Shown piece after piece: positions 48,774 to 59,028 of a stretch of DNA of 64,000 nucleotides (the first letter of the stretch is position 1; the number at the start of each line of letters is the position of its first letter). The stretch is from VRUE01 sp963703235 (GTDB lineage: Bacteria; Actinomycetota; Thermoleophilia; Solirubrobacterales; 70-9), in assembly GCA_963703235.1 (NCBI GenBank), contig OY969802.1, positions 992,001 through 1,056,000 of the forward strand, written 5' to 3'. Below the pieces are notes generated by a model. That model did no database searches. It saw only the letters and a program-made list of their open reading frames with translations, and was not told the origin of the DNA. The position numbers were made by a program, and so were the translations under genes.

Positions 48774-49173
48774 CGTCCCCGGAGCCTTCGATCGCCGCCC
48801 GCCCTGCGAGATATGCCTGCAACAGGTGCGCCGCGGCGAGCGAGTCCGGGGGCGCGGTCGCCCCTTCGCGCCGGCTCGCCTCCGCCATTCGCGTGGTCAG
48901 GCGCTCGTCGTAGGTCTCGACCGGGACGTCGAGAACGGCTTCGAGTTCGCCGCAGAAGGTGCGCACGAGTTCGACCTGGGCCCCCTCCTCACCGCTGAGG
49001 TGGAGCGGCAGGCCGACGACGACCCGCTCGACCTCGTAACTGGCGACCAGCTCGGCGACCGAGCGCGGCTCCGGCGGCTCGATCGTCGGCAACGGCGTCG
49101 CCAGCGTCCCGCTCGGGTCCGAGATCGCGCAGCCGATCCGGGCGGTGCCGTGGTCGAGGGCGAGGACGCGCAC
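48766..49173 (-). CDS. ruvX: Holliday junction resolvase-like protein RuvX (YqgF)
   Basis: A 135-residue RNase H-fold protein. It begins MRVLALDHGTARIGCAISDP (first catalytic Asp), has VVGLPLHLSGEEG and TYDERLTTRMAEA (second acidic residue) and a late Asp/Ser in PPDSLAAAHLLQAYL. It acts in 16S rRNA maturation and possibly DNA recombination. The start follows the alaS stop directly. Confidence 0.94.
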   Translation of the reverse strand: MRVLALDHGTARIGCAISDPSGTLATPLPTIEPPEPRSVAELVASYEVERVVVGLPLHLSGEEGAQVELVRTFCGELEAVLDVPVETYDERLTTRMAEASRREGATAPPDSLAAAHLLQAYLAGRAAIEGSGDDD

Positions 49174-51795
49174 TTAGGCGAGCGCTTTCTCTATCGCCTG
49201 CCGCGCCGCCTCCAACGCCTCGTCGAGCCTCTCGGGGTCCTTGCCACCCGCCTGCGCCATCTCGTCGCGGCCCCCACCGCCGCCACCGACGATCGGCGCA
49301 ACCTCGCGAATCACCTCTGCCGCCGAGAGCCCCCGCGACACAGCGTTCTTGGTGATCAAGGCGATAAGCGCCGTCTTGCCGCTTCCTCTCCCGCCAACGA
49401 TCACGGCGGACTCACCGGCGAGCTTCGACTGAACTCGGTTGGCCAGATCGAGCAGTTGGCTCTGATCGCTTGGCGACGCCTCCGCCGCGACCACCTTGAC
49501 CCCAAAGAACTCCTCGGCCGTCTCGAAGAGCCGCTTCGCCTCCTCCGCGAGCTGCTCCTTCTCGGCCTGCTTCGCCCCCTCCCCCGCCTCGCGCAGGCGC
49601 TCGGCGGCGCGGCGGGCGCCGGTGAGCGGGTCCTGCGGCGAGCCGAGCAGCTCGCCAACCTCCTGCAGACGCTCCTCGCGCTCGCGGAACCAGTCGATCG
49701 CCGCCGGGCCGGTCAGCGCCTCGATCCGGCGCACGTTGGCCGCGCTCGAGCCCTCGGAGGAGATTTTGAAGATGCCGACCTCGGCCGTGTTGGCGACGTG
49801 GGTGCCGCCGCAAAGCTCGCGCGAGACCCCGTCGACCTCGACCACCCGCACCCACTCGCCGTATTTCTCTCCGAACAGCGCCATCGCGCCGAGTCGCTCC
49901 GCCTCGCCGCGCTCCATCTCCAGCCAGCGCACGGGACGACTTGCCTTGACCCACTCGTTGACGCGATCCTCAATAGCGCGCAGGTCCTCGGCGCCGAGCG
50001 CCTGACCGTGGGTGAAGTCAAAACGCAGCTTGTCGGGACGCACGGCGGAGCCCGCCTGGCGGACGTGATCCCCGAGCCGCTCGCGCAGCGCCGCGTGCAA
50101 CAGGTGGGTGGCCGTGTGGTTGCGCATCGTCGCGTGCCGCGGCTCGTGGTCGACCAGCGCCTCGACCGCGGAACCGGCCTCAACCCCGGCGCCCGGCTCG
50201 ACCTCGAGCGCCTGGTCCTCTCCCACCCGGTAGACGTCGACGACCCGCGCCTCGCCCCCGTCCCAGCGCAGGACGCCGACATCGGCGACCTGGCCGCCGC
50301 CCTCGGCGTAGAAGGGGCTCTCCTCGAGCTTGACCAACGCCTTGCCGTCCTCGGCGGCGACCGCGGCGATCCCGGTCGTCGCGCGCAGCGTCTCGTAGCC
50401 GACGAAGCGAGCGGGCGGCGCCTGTGCCGCGAAGGTGAGCACCTTCTCGTGCCGGTCCTCGGCGCCGTGGGCGGTGGCGGCGCCTACCCGGGCGCGCTGG
50501 CGCTGCTCCCCCATCAGCTCCTCGAAGCCACCGTCGTCGACCGAGAGGCCCTGCTCGGCGAGCAGCTCCTTGGTCAGGTCGTAGGGAAAGCCGTAGGTGT
50601 CGTGCAGCTTGAAGGTGTCGGCCGCGTCGACCCAGGAAGTGCCGGCCTCCTCCGCCTCCGCCACCAACCGCTCCAGCAGCTCCGTCCCCCGCTCCAACGT
50701 GCGGCCGAAGCTCTCCTCCTCGTCGCCGACCCAGCGCGCGATCGTCTCCCGCTCGGCTGCCAACTCCGGATAGGCGTCGCCCATCGCCTCGATCGTCCGC
50801 TCCGCAAAGCGGCCGAGCCACGGCGCTTCAAGGCCGAGGGTGCGGCCCTGCTGGATCGCCCGCCGCATGATTCGCCGCAGGATGTAGCCGCGGTCTTCGT
50901 TGGAGGGAACGACACCGTCGGCGATCAGGAAGGCGGCGCCCCGCGAGTGGTCGGCGACGATCCGCATTGCCCGGGTCACGGCCCCGCCCTCGTCGTAGCC
51001 GCGGCCCGACAGCTCCTCGGCCAGCTCCACCAGCGGCCGCAGCAGATCGGTCTCGAAGACCGAGGGCACGTCCTGGAGGATCGCCGCCATCCGGTCAAGG
51101 CCCATACCGGTGTCGATGTTGCGCATCGGCAGCTCGGCCAGCGAGCCGTCCTCCCCAAGGTTGTAGGTCATGAAGACGTGGTTCCAGAACTCGAGGAAGC
51201 GGTCGGTGTCGTCGCCGGGTCGCTCGCCCGCCGCTCCGAAGTCCTCGCCGCGGTCGAGGTAGAGCTCCGAGCAGGGACCGCACGGGCCGGAGGGGCCCGC
51301 CTGCCAGAAGTTGTCGGCGCGACCGAGGAGGACGATCCGCTCCTCCGGCATCCCCTGCGCCTTCCAGATCTCGATCGCCTCCTCGTCGGGCCCGAGGCCC
51401 AGATCCTCGTCGCCGCCGAAGACGGTCGCCCAGATCCGCTTGGGGTCCATGCCGAAACCCTGAGTTGAGAGCTCCCACCCCCAGGCGATCGACTCCTGCT
51501 TGAAGTAGTCGCCGAAGCTCCAGTTGCCGAGCATCTCGAAGAAGGTGAGGTGGCGGGCCGTTTTGCCGACCTCCTCGACGTCGGTGGTGCGGAAGCATTT
51601 CTGCACGTCGGCGAGGCGCCGCGAGGGCGGCTCCTCGCGGCCGAGGAAGCAGGGCTTGAACGGTTGCATCCCGGCCGTGGTCAGGAGCACCGAAGGATCG
51701 TGAACAGAGGGGACCAGCGAAGCCGAGGGAACGATCGTGTGCCCGCGCTCCGCGAAGAACGAGAGGTAGGTGTCGCGAATCTCCTTCGCCTTCAT
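49174..51795 (-). CDS. alaS: Alanyl-tRNA synthetase
   Basis: An 873-residue class II synthetase. Catalytic domain: FFAERGHTIVPSASLVPSVH, TTAGMQPFKPCFLGRE, LTFFEMLGNWSFGDYFKQES and GMGLDRMAAILQ. Editing domain: NHTATHLLHAALRERLGDHV and ELCGGTHVANT (HxxxH...CxxxH zinc site). A C-terminal DHHA1-type domain (GGGGRDEMAQAGGKD) is present. ATG 51795 is chosen; TTG 51801 is an alternative and TAGGCT just upstream could be a -10 box. First gene of the alaS-ruvX-mltG-aro run. Confidence 0.97.
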   Translation of the reverse strand: MKAKEIRDTYLSFFAERGHTIVPSASLVPSVHDPSVLLTTAGMQPFKPCFLGREEPPSRRLADVQKCFRTTDVEEVGKTARHLTFFEMLGNWSFGDYFKQESIAWGWELSTQGFGMDPKRIWATVFGGDEDLGLGPDEEAIEIWKAQGMPEERIVLLGRADNFWQAGPSGPCGPCSELYLDRGEDFGAAGERPGDDTDRFLEFWNHVFMTYNLGEDGSLAELPMRNIDTGMGLDRMAAILQDVPSVFETDLLRPLVELAEELSGRGYDEGGAVTRAMRIVADHSRGAAFLIADGVVPSNEDRGYILRRIMRRAIQQGRTLGLEAPWLGRFAERTIEAMGDAYPELAAERETIARWVGDEEESFGRTLERGTELLERLVAEAEEAGTSWVDAADTFKLHDTYGFPYDLTKELLAEQGLSVDDGGFEELMGEQRQRARVGAATAHGAEDRHEKVLTFAAQAPPARFVGYETLRATTGIAAVAAEDGKALVKLEESPFYAEGGGQVADVGVLRWDGGEARVVDVYRVGEDQALEVEPGAGVEAGSAVEALVDHEPRHATMRNHTATHLLHAALRERLGDHVRQAGSAVRPDKLRFDFTHGQALGAEDLRAIEDRVNEWVKASRPVRWLEMERGEAERLGAMALFGEKYGEWVRVVEVDGVSRELCGGTHVANTAEVGIFKISSEGSSAANVRRIEALTGPAAIDWFREREERLQEVGELLGSPQDPLTGARRAAERLREAGEGAKQAEKEQLAEEAKRLFETAEEFFGVKVVAAEASPSDQSQLLDLANRVQSKLAGESAVIVGGRGSGKTALIALITKNAVSRGLSAAEVIREVAPIVGGGGGGRDEMAQAGGKDPERLDEALEAARQAIEKALA

Positions 51796-51921
51796 CAGCA
51801 AGGGAGCCTAAGACAGACTCGGAGACAAGCGCTGACGGCTGCGGCCCTGGCCCGTTGAAGCGCTAGATGCAACTGGCCCTAATCTTGACCGGATGGGTTC
51901 GCACGCCTCGGTGGCGAGGAG

Positions 51922-53439
51922 ATGAACGACGAGCGCCTGGCGCGGTGCGCGGCGGCCGGGGAAAAGGCCGCCTTCGAGACGATCTTCCGTCGCTACCACC
52001 AGGATCTCTACCGATACTGCCTGGCGACGGTGGGGAACCCACAGGACGCCCAGGACGCGATGCAGAACACGATGGTCAAGGCGTTGCAGGCGCTGCCCGG
52101 CGAGCAGCGGGAGATCAAGCTGAAGCCCTGGCTGTACCGGGTAGCCCGCAACGAGGCGATCGAAACGCTGCGCAAGCGCCGCGACGGTATCGAGCTGGAT
52201 GCCGAGCGGGAGGCGGCGAGCTGGGGGATCGCCGAGTCGACGGCAGCGCGCGAGCGGCTGCGGCAGCTGTTCGCCGATCTCGAGGAGCTGCCGGAGCGGC
52301 AGCGCTCGGCGCTGGTGATGCGGGAGCTCGCCGGCCTCGACTTCGACGAGATCGCCGCCGCCTTCGGGACTTCGGCGGCGGTGGTGCGGCAAACGCTCTA
52401 CGAGGCGCGACTGAGCCTGCGGCAGATGGACGAGGGGCGTGAGATGCGCTGCGAAGTGGTGATGAGAGCGCTGTCCGACGCGGACGGACGAGTCACCCGC
52501 CGCCGCAACCTGCGCGCCCACCTGCGTGGCTGCGCGAGCTGCCGCGCCTTCCGCGACGACATTGCCGAGCGCCGCGGCGAGTTCGCCGCGATCGCGCCAC
52601 TCCCGGTGGCGTTCTCGGCGGGACTGCTGCAGGCCTTCGCCGAGGGACAAGCGAGCACTCTCGGCACTGCCAGCGCGGCCCCTGCGGCAGGAGCGGCGTC
52701 CGGTGCTGGCGCCGCTGCAATCGGCGGAGGGCTCGCCGGCACGGTCGGTGTCGGCGTTGGCAAAACGGTCGCCGCCGCGACGATCGCCAAGTCCGCCGCG
52801 ACGATCGCCGTCGTCGCCGCAGTGGGAGTCTCCGCCGCCGACCGCAGTGGTGTCGTCGACCTGCCGCTCGGTGACGGCAGCAGCAAGGAGGCAAGGAGCG
52901 CACCCGAGCCGCGATCGCCTGCGAACGAGGCAGTGGCCGATCCGGCGGCTGCGGCGGACTCCCAAGCCGCGGGGAAGAGCGCGAATCCGAGCTCACAATC
53001 TCAAGGTGGCAAAGACGCCAAATCGACCGCCGCCACCGATGAGGCCTCCGGAGCAGCGGGCAAAGCGAAGCAGGCGGGAAAGGGGCAATCATTCCGTCCC
53101 TCAACGCCTGCCGGCCAGTCGCAGGGAGAGCCGGCGCGCGGCGGGTCGCAAGGCAACTCCGCGCGCGGAGAGCCCAAGGAGGGCGGCAAGCCAGCCCAGA
53201 CCACGCCCCCAGCCGCAAGCCAAGGCCAGGAAACGGCTGGCGCACACAAACCGCCGCAGGCGAGCTCGCCACCGGGTGGCGGCGCGGCAGCCGACAAAGC
53301 GCCTCCAGGCGCAAAACCGTCGCAATCCCCGAAAAGCGAAAACGCGTCAGCCGCCCCTCCATCCCCGCCGGCCACCACCCCCGAGACGCCTAAATCGAGC
53401 AAAGGAAACTCAGGGTCGAAAGGCCACGGAACGGACTAG
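51922..53439 (+). CDS. ECF sigma factor fused to zinc-finger anti-sigma domain and membrane/low-complexity tail
   Basis: A 505-residue protein. Residues about 15-85 are sigma region 2 (AFETIFRRYHQDLYRYCLAT, DAQDAMQNTMVKAL) and 112-165 region 4 (LPERQRSALVMRELAGLDFD and EIAAAFGTSAAVVRQTLYEA). Residues 177-207 form a ZAS-like zinc site (Cys177, then HLRGCASC with His200, Cys204, Cys207), normally found in a separate anti-sigma protein. Residues about 264-305 are Gly/Ala-rich and hydrophobic, possibly one membrane span. The last 190 residues are Pro/Ser/Lys/Gly low complexity, perhaps exported to the wall. ATG 51922 directly follows GAGGAG. Inferred role: a membrane-held sigma factor freed by a signal. 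Confidence 0.8.
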   Translation: MNDERLARCAAAGEKAAFETIFRRYHQDLYRYCLATVGNPQDAQDAMQNTMVKALQALPGEQREIKLKPWLYRVARNEAIETLRKRRDGIELDAEREAASWGIAESTAARERLRQLFADLEELPERQRSALVMRELAGLDFDEIAAAFGTSAAVVRQTLYEARLSLRQMDEGREMRCEVVMRALSDADGRVTRRRNLRAHLRGCASCRAFRDDIAERRGEFAAIAPLPVAFSAGLLQAFAEGQASTLGTASAAPAAGAASGAGAAAIGGGLAGTVGVGVGKTVAAATIAKSAATIAVVAAVGVSAADRSGVVDLPLGDGSSKEARSAPEPRSPANEAVADPAAAADSQAAGKSANPSSQSQGGKDAKSTAATDEASGAAGKAKQAGKGQSFRPSTPAGQSQGEPARGGSQGNSARGEPKEGGKPAQTTPPAASQGQETAGAHKPPQASSPPGGGAAADKAPPGAKPSQSPKSENASAAPPSPPATTPETPKSSKGNSGSKGHGTD

Positions 53440-53641
53440 CTCGAGGCGATCGAGCCGTATGCGCTGGGCAGCTCCGCTACCCGGCTGCCTGCGACATCAC
53501 CCCAATCCAATACCCGGCCAGATCGGCCGACATTCGGCCTGACGGGCGCGCTCGGGGCTCGTTCCAGCCGGCGAGAAAGCCAACTCCGTGGGCGTCCGTC
53601 CGCGAGGGCAGACACCCAATGGACACTTCGAAGGAGGCACG

Positions 53642-54043
53642 ATGAAGCTCCAGGCGAGGATCGCAATTCTGACCGGGGCATTCGCGCTGGCGGCAATCCC
53701 CGCGACCGCGAGCGCCGTTCCGGACTACAACCCCAGTCCGCCGGACTACAAACCGGCGCCGCCGCCCCCACCGCCGCACGCGAGGGCGCATGGAAAACGC
53801 TGTCAGGGCAAAAGCAAGAAACACGTCAAAGGCGAGCAGGGGACCGAGTTCAGCCGCTGCGTGAGGGCGCTGAGGAAAGCGGCCAATAACCCCCACATGC
53901 CTCCGGGGCGGGTCTGCAAGAACGAAAGCAAGGAGCACGTCAAAGGCGAGAAAGGCACGGCCTTCTCGCGTTGCGTGAAAGCCGTCGCTCATCTTCGCCG
54001 TGAAGAACGAAAAGAAGCGCGCGAAGCGGCCAAGACGGTCTAG
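53642..54043 (+). CDS. Small secreted protein with duplicated Cys motif
   Basis: A 133-residue protein with an excellent ribosome site (AAGGAGG) before ATG 53642 and a signal peptide (IAILTGAFALAAIPATASA). A Pro-rich linker (PDYKPAPPPPPPHA) precedes two copies of one motif: RCQGKSKKHVKGEQGTEFSR-C and VCKNESKEHVKGEKGTAFSR-C, each about 27 residues with two Cys. The protein is basic and probably exported with two disulphides. No family recognised. Its stop overlaps that of the convergent mnmA gene. Confidence 0.7.
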   Translation: MKLQARIAILTGAFALAAIPATASAVPDYNPSPPDYKPAPPPPPPHARAHGKRCQGKSKKHVKGEQGTEFSRCVRALRKAANNPHMPPGRVCKNESKEHVKGEKGTAFSRCVKAVAHLRREERKEAREAAKTV

Positions 54044-55497
54044 ACGGAGATCGTGCCGTGTCCGACGATCGCCTCTCCGGACAGCAGGACCGCCGTCTGC
54101 CCCGGAGAGGCAGCGTCGAAGGCCTCCGCCAGCTCGAGCTCGAGCTCGGCATGACGACCCGGTGCCGCCGTTGAGACCGCGGCAGGTACGAGCCGCGAGT
54201 GGTAGCGCAGCTTGACGGCGTCGACGCTGGCAGCGTCGCGGTGGAGGACAGCGTCGCGGACCCTGATCGACGTCGCCGCCAGGTCGGCGCGGGTGCCGAC
54301 GGTGACGGTGTTGGCGCCGGCGTCGGTGGCGAGTACGTAGAGCGGCTCCTCGGCGGAGACGCCGATGCCGCGCCGCTGGCCGACGGTGAAGTTGTGATGG
54401 CCGCGATGGTGGCCAACCGGACGGCCGCGACGGTCGAGCACCTCCCCCTCGCGATCCCGCAGGCCACCGTGCCGGCGCAGGAACCTGGCCTTGCCCTGGC
54501 CGGCGAGGAAGCAGAGGTCCTGGCTCTCCGGCTTGCGCGCGACCGCGAGCCCGTGGCGGGCCGCGATCTCGCGCACCTGCGGCTTGGTCAGCTCGGTCAG
54601 CGGAAAGCGAAGGCGGTCGAGCAGCTGCGGCGGCAGCGCCGCCAACATGTAGCTCTGGTCCTTTGCCTCGTCAGCCGCCGCGGCGAGCAGGGGGCCGTCG
54701 CCGTCGGAGACGATGCGCGCGTAGTGGCCGGTGACGAGGTAATCCGCCCCGAGCCGCTCGGCCAGGTCGATCATCGCCGCGATCCGCACCTCGCCGTTGC
54801 AGACGATGCAGGGATTGGGCGTGGCCCCGGACCCGTAGCCGGAGAGAAAGGCGCCGACGACGCGACGGCGGAATTCCTCCTCCAGATCGAGCGTCAGGTG
54901 CGGCAGGTCGATCGAGTGGGCCACGGCCCTGGCGCCGAGGACCGCCTCCGGCGAGCAGCATGCCTTGGCGCCGTCGGTCTCGGGATCGGCCCAGAGCTTC
55001 AGCGTCACACCGAGCACCTCGGCGCCCCGCTCGCGCTCCAGCAGCGCCGCGACGGCGCTGTCGACGCCGCCCGACATCGCCACCAGAACCCGCTCGCGGC
55101 CCTCGTCTCGGTCGCCCGCTGGCACCAGATGGCGATTCGACGCCGCAGCGCTCGCCAGCGCCCGGTGCAGCGCATCGGCGGCCAGCTGCGCCGCATGCCG
55201 CTTGGCGGGCGTCAACCCCCCGATCGCCTCATCGACCTCCTCTATCCCGATCCGAGCCGCAGCAAGGACCTCCCCCCCGTCGATCAGCTCCGCCACCGCC
55301 GCCGTAGCCGCCCGGGTCGCCCCACACCCCTCGGCGTCGAAGGTCACAGCCGCAATCCGCCCTTCCTCGAGGACGAGCGAGATGCGCGAGAGGTCCCCAC
55401 ACGCCGCCCCACCCGCTGCGCCGGTAAAGGCGTCCCTGGGCACGGGCCCACGCCGCGTCTCATCCCGCAGGAAGTGCTCGAAGACGTCCCGACTCAT
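54040..55497 (-). CDS. mnmA: tRNA 2-thiouridylase MnmA fused to an IscU/NifU-like N-terminal domain
   Basis: A 485-residue fusion. Residues about 5-115 match the iron-sulfur scaffold IscU/NifU-N: AACGDLSRISLVLEEGRIAA (Cys33-Gly-Asp35), FDAEGCGATRAATAAVAELI (Cys58) and GGLTPAKRHAAQLAADAL, where the third scaffold Cys is Ala102. Residues about 136-485 are MnmA: ATP loop VAMSGGVDSAVAAL, catalytic-type Cys in NPCIVCNGEVR (Cys230/233) and QDLCFLAG (Cys329), and FTVGQRRGIGV. MnmA thiolates U34 of Lys, Glu and Gln tRNAs. ATG 55497 begins the scaffold domain. The fusion suggests direct sulfur or Fe-S delivery to the enzyme. Confidence 0.9.
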   Translation of the reverse strand: MSRDVFEHFLRDETRRGPVPRDAFTGAAGGAACGDLSRISLVLEEGRIAAVTFDAEGCGATRAATAAVAELIDGGEVLAAARIGIEEVDEAIGGLTPAKRHAAQLAADALHRALASAAASNRHLVPAGDRDEGRERVLVAMSGGVDSAVAALLERERGAEVLGVTLKLWADPETDGAKACCSPEAVLGARAVAHSIDLPHLTLDLEEEFRRRVVGAFLSGYGSGATPNPCIVCNGEVRIAAMIDLAERLGADYLVTGHYARIVSDGDGPLLAAAADEAKDQSYMLAALPPQLLDRLRFPLTELTKPQVREIAARHGLAVARKPESQDLCFLAGQGKARFLRRHGGLRDREGEVLDRRGRPVGHHRGHHNFTVGQRRGIGVSAEEPLYVLATDAGANTVTVGTRADLAATSIRVRDAVLHRDAASVDAVKLRYHSRLVPAAVSTAAPGRHAELELELAEAFDAASPGQTAVLLSGEAIVGHGTISV

Positions 55498-55603
55498 TGC
55501 CACAGGGTAGAGGCGCGGCCACGGACGAGGACTGCATTCGGCCCCGTTGTGGCAGCCAACCAACGAGGTCTGCACTCGGTCCCTTCGGGGAACAATGCGC
55601 ATC

Positions 55604-56500
55604 TCATCGCTCGAGGAGTCGTCTTAGGTCAGCCGCAACACCAGCTTCGGCATCGAGCTGACGCCAGGTGATCCGCACCACCCGCCAGCCATCGGCGACG
55701 AGGAGACGGTCGCGTTCGCGATCGGCCTCGAAGGCCCGCCTCGTCCCGTGCGTCGCGCGCCCGTCCAGCTCAACGACCAGTTTCGCCGCGTCCCAGACGC
55801 AGTCGACGTTGAAGAACCGACCGCCAGCAGCGAGGTCGGCGTTTAAACGAGGTCGGGGAAGTCGATGGGCGTCGACGAACTGCGCGAACCGCTCCTCGAA
55901 GTCGTTCACGGTTTTGCCGCTCAGCGCCGCCTCGTCGCCGAGTATTGCCCGCAGCACCGCCGTCCCCTGCCGACCGGGGTACCGGTCGAGCAGAGCGGGG
56001 ATCGACAGCCGGTCCGTCAGCTGCTGCACTTCTACCTCGTTGAAGGCCCGCTCCACTTGTCGCTTGGTCGCCACCGCGGCAAGATCGAGGATCGTCCGCG
56101 GCACCGTCGTGACAGGAATTCCGTTCACGACCGTCTGCTCGTCCTCCGGCACTTGCGAGCGGTGGGCCACGATCCCCACTTGCGGCCTGCAATTGCGCGG
56201 TCGGGTGACCTCCGCCGGCGATCGCCGAGGTGGAATCAACCGCCACAGCCGCGCCGCGGAGCGGTGGCTCAGCTGCGCCCCCGGACCCAAGGCGAGTACG
56301 GCGGCCATCCACCGCCCTTCGGCGCTGAGCCTCGCGTGCCCAACGGCATAGACACCGCGATGGATTGGCGTGAGTGATCCTCGTTCGACCCGGCTCCCGA
56401 TCGCCCGGCGTCCGAGTCCCGCCCTGAGCAGCTGCCGCCGCGCGACCACCCCGTGCTGGCGCTCGGCGAGCCGCGCCAGCAACCGGTCGGCACGAGCCAT
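55604..56500 (-). CDS. AbiEi-like antitoxin domain plus DUF559 nuclease-fold protein
   Basis: A 298-residue protein starting at ATG 56500. The N-terminal winged-helix (LARLAERQHGVVARRQLLRA, RGSLTPIHRGVYAVGHARLS) is the AbiEi type-IV antitoxin N-terminal domain. The C-terminal 100 residues are DUF559, a Vsr-like PD-(D/E)xK fold: FNVDCVWDAAKLVVELDGRA, then HGTRRAFEADRERDRLLVAD and RVVRITW. The D...ExD residues are present. Such fused proteins are abundant as singletons in actinobacteria and have no established role; no AbiEii toxin is next to it. Confidence 0.82.
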   Translation of the reverse strand: MARADRLLARLAERQHGVVARRQLLRAGLGRRAIGSRVERGSLTPIHRGVYAVGHARLSAEGRWMAAVLALGPGAQLSHRSAARLWRLIPPRRSPAEVTRPRNCRPQVGIVAHRSQVPEDEQTVVNGIPVTTVPRTILDLAAVATKRQVERAFNEVEVQQLTDRLSIPALLDRYPGRQGTAVLRAILGDEAALSGKTVNDFEERFAQFVDAHRLPRPRLNADLAAGGRFFNVDCVWDAAKLVVELDGRATHGTRRAFEADRERDRLLVADGWRVVRITWRQLDAEAGVAADLRRLLER

Positions 56501-56888
56501 CCCAACATCTTTCTCGCGCGGTTCACGTTTTGCCCCTGTCAGGGGCTCAACGCAGACCTCGTTCCCTGCGGGCTGGTTGGCGTTCTCGCCGGCCATACGG
56601 CGAGCGTGACGGGGCCGGACGCACGCGTGGCGCGCTGAACGTCAAAACTGCGCCACGAAAAAGGCTCCAACCCGGCGTTGCCGCCCCTGGCTTTGATCCC
56701 TTGAAGTGAAGGGCGGGCGCCTCCTCGCGATCCCACGAGACCGAGAGAGATCGGCCCCCGAGCCGTTTGTGTTGGGTCAAACGTGGGGACGGCTCGCGCA
56801 CGGGCTCGAGCCTTGTGCCAACCGTACCACCGCAACGCCGCCGTGGCGACCCCAAGGCGGCGGCGCCCTGGGAACCTCAAAGCTGGCC
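56501..56888. other. 388-base region without a recognised gene
   Basis: Open frames here are short or antisense-type and have no ribosome site or recognisable domain. The G+C content is like the surroundings. I see no tRNA or repeat. It may contain the promoters of the leftward AbiEi-like gene. Confidence 0.5.
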
Positions 56889-57179
56889 TCAGTCCAATTC
56901 GGCATCGAGGTTGGAGAGCAGCAGCTCGGCCTCGCTCCAGTCATGCGGTTTCACGCGCAGGGCAATGTCGCCGTGGCCATAGCGGTCGAGCGGCCAGTCG
57001 GCCGTCAGGACACCCTCGATCCCGGCCTCGGTCAGCGCCTGGTACCAGGCCCGCGCGGTCCTGACGTCGGCGAAGTCGCGCACGACCTCCCAGTTGTCGA
57101 AGCTGGGGTCGTCGACGTGCACCGGGGTGGTGCCCGGTCCGGGGCTGAAGGCGCGGCGCAGGCGATCGATCAGGCTCAT
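56889..57179 (-). CDS. Unknown small protein
   Basis: A 96-residue protein (MSLIDRLRRAFSPGPGTTPV) with an alpha/beta pattern: a helix TARAWYQALTEAGIEGVLTA, then DIALRVKPHDWSEAELLLSN. The C terminus resembles the DUF2007-type (putative signal-transducing) fold in which a residue pair of helices follows ALRV...EAELLL. It lies 22 bases downstream of aspS on the same strand and is likely co-transcribed. Function unknown. Confidence 0.65.
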   Translation of the reverse strand: MSLIDRLRRAFSPGPGTTPVHVDDPSFDNWEVVRDFADVRTARAWYQALTEAGIEGVLTADWPLDRYGHGDIALRVKPHDWSEAELLLSNLDAELD

Positions 57180-57201
57180 CGACCGAATCTTGACGCCTGG
57201 G

Positions 57202-59001
<1,800 letters not shown>

Positions 59002-59028
59002 CGGCGTGGGCAGTCTTTCACCGGGCCC

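Noticed and set aside
48739..51468. A 909-codon open frame on the plus strand
   Set aside because: Antisense to ruvX and alaS; the minus-strand frames have clear family motifs.
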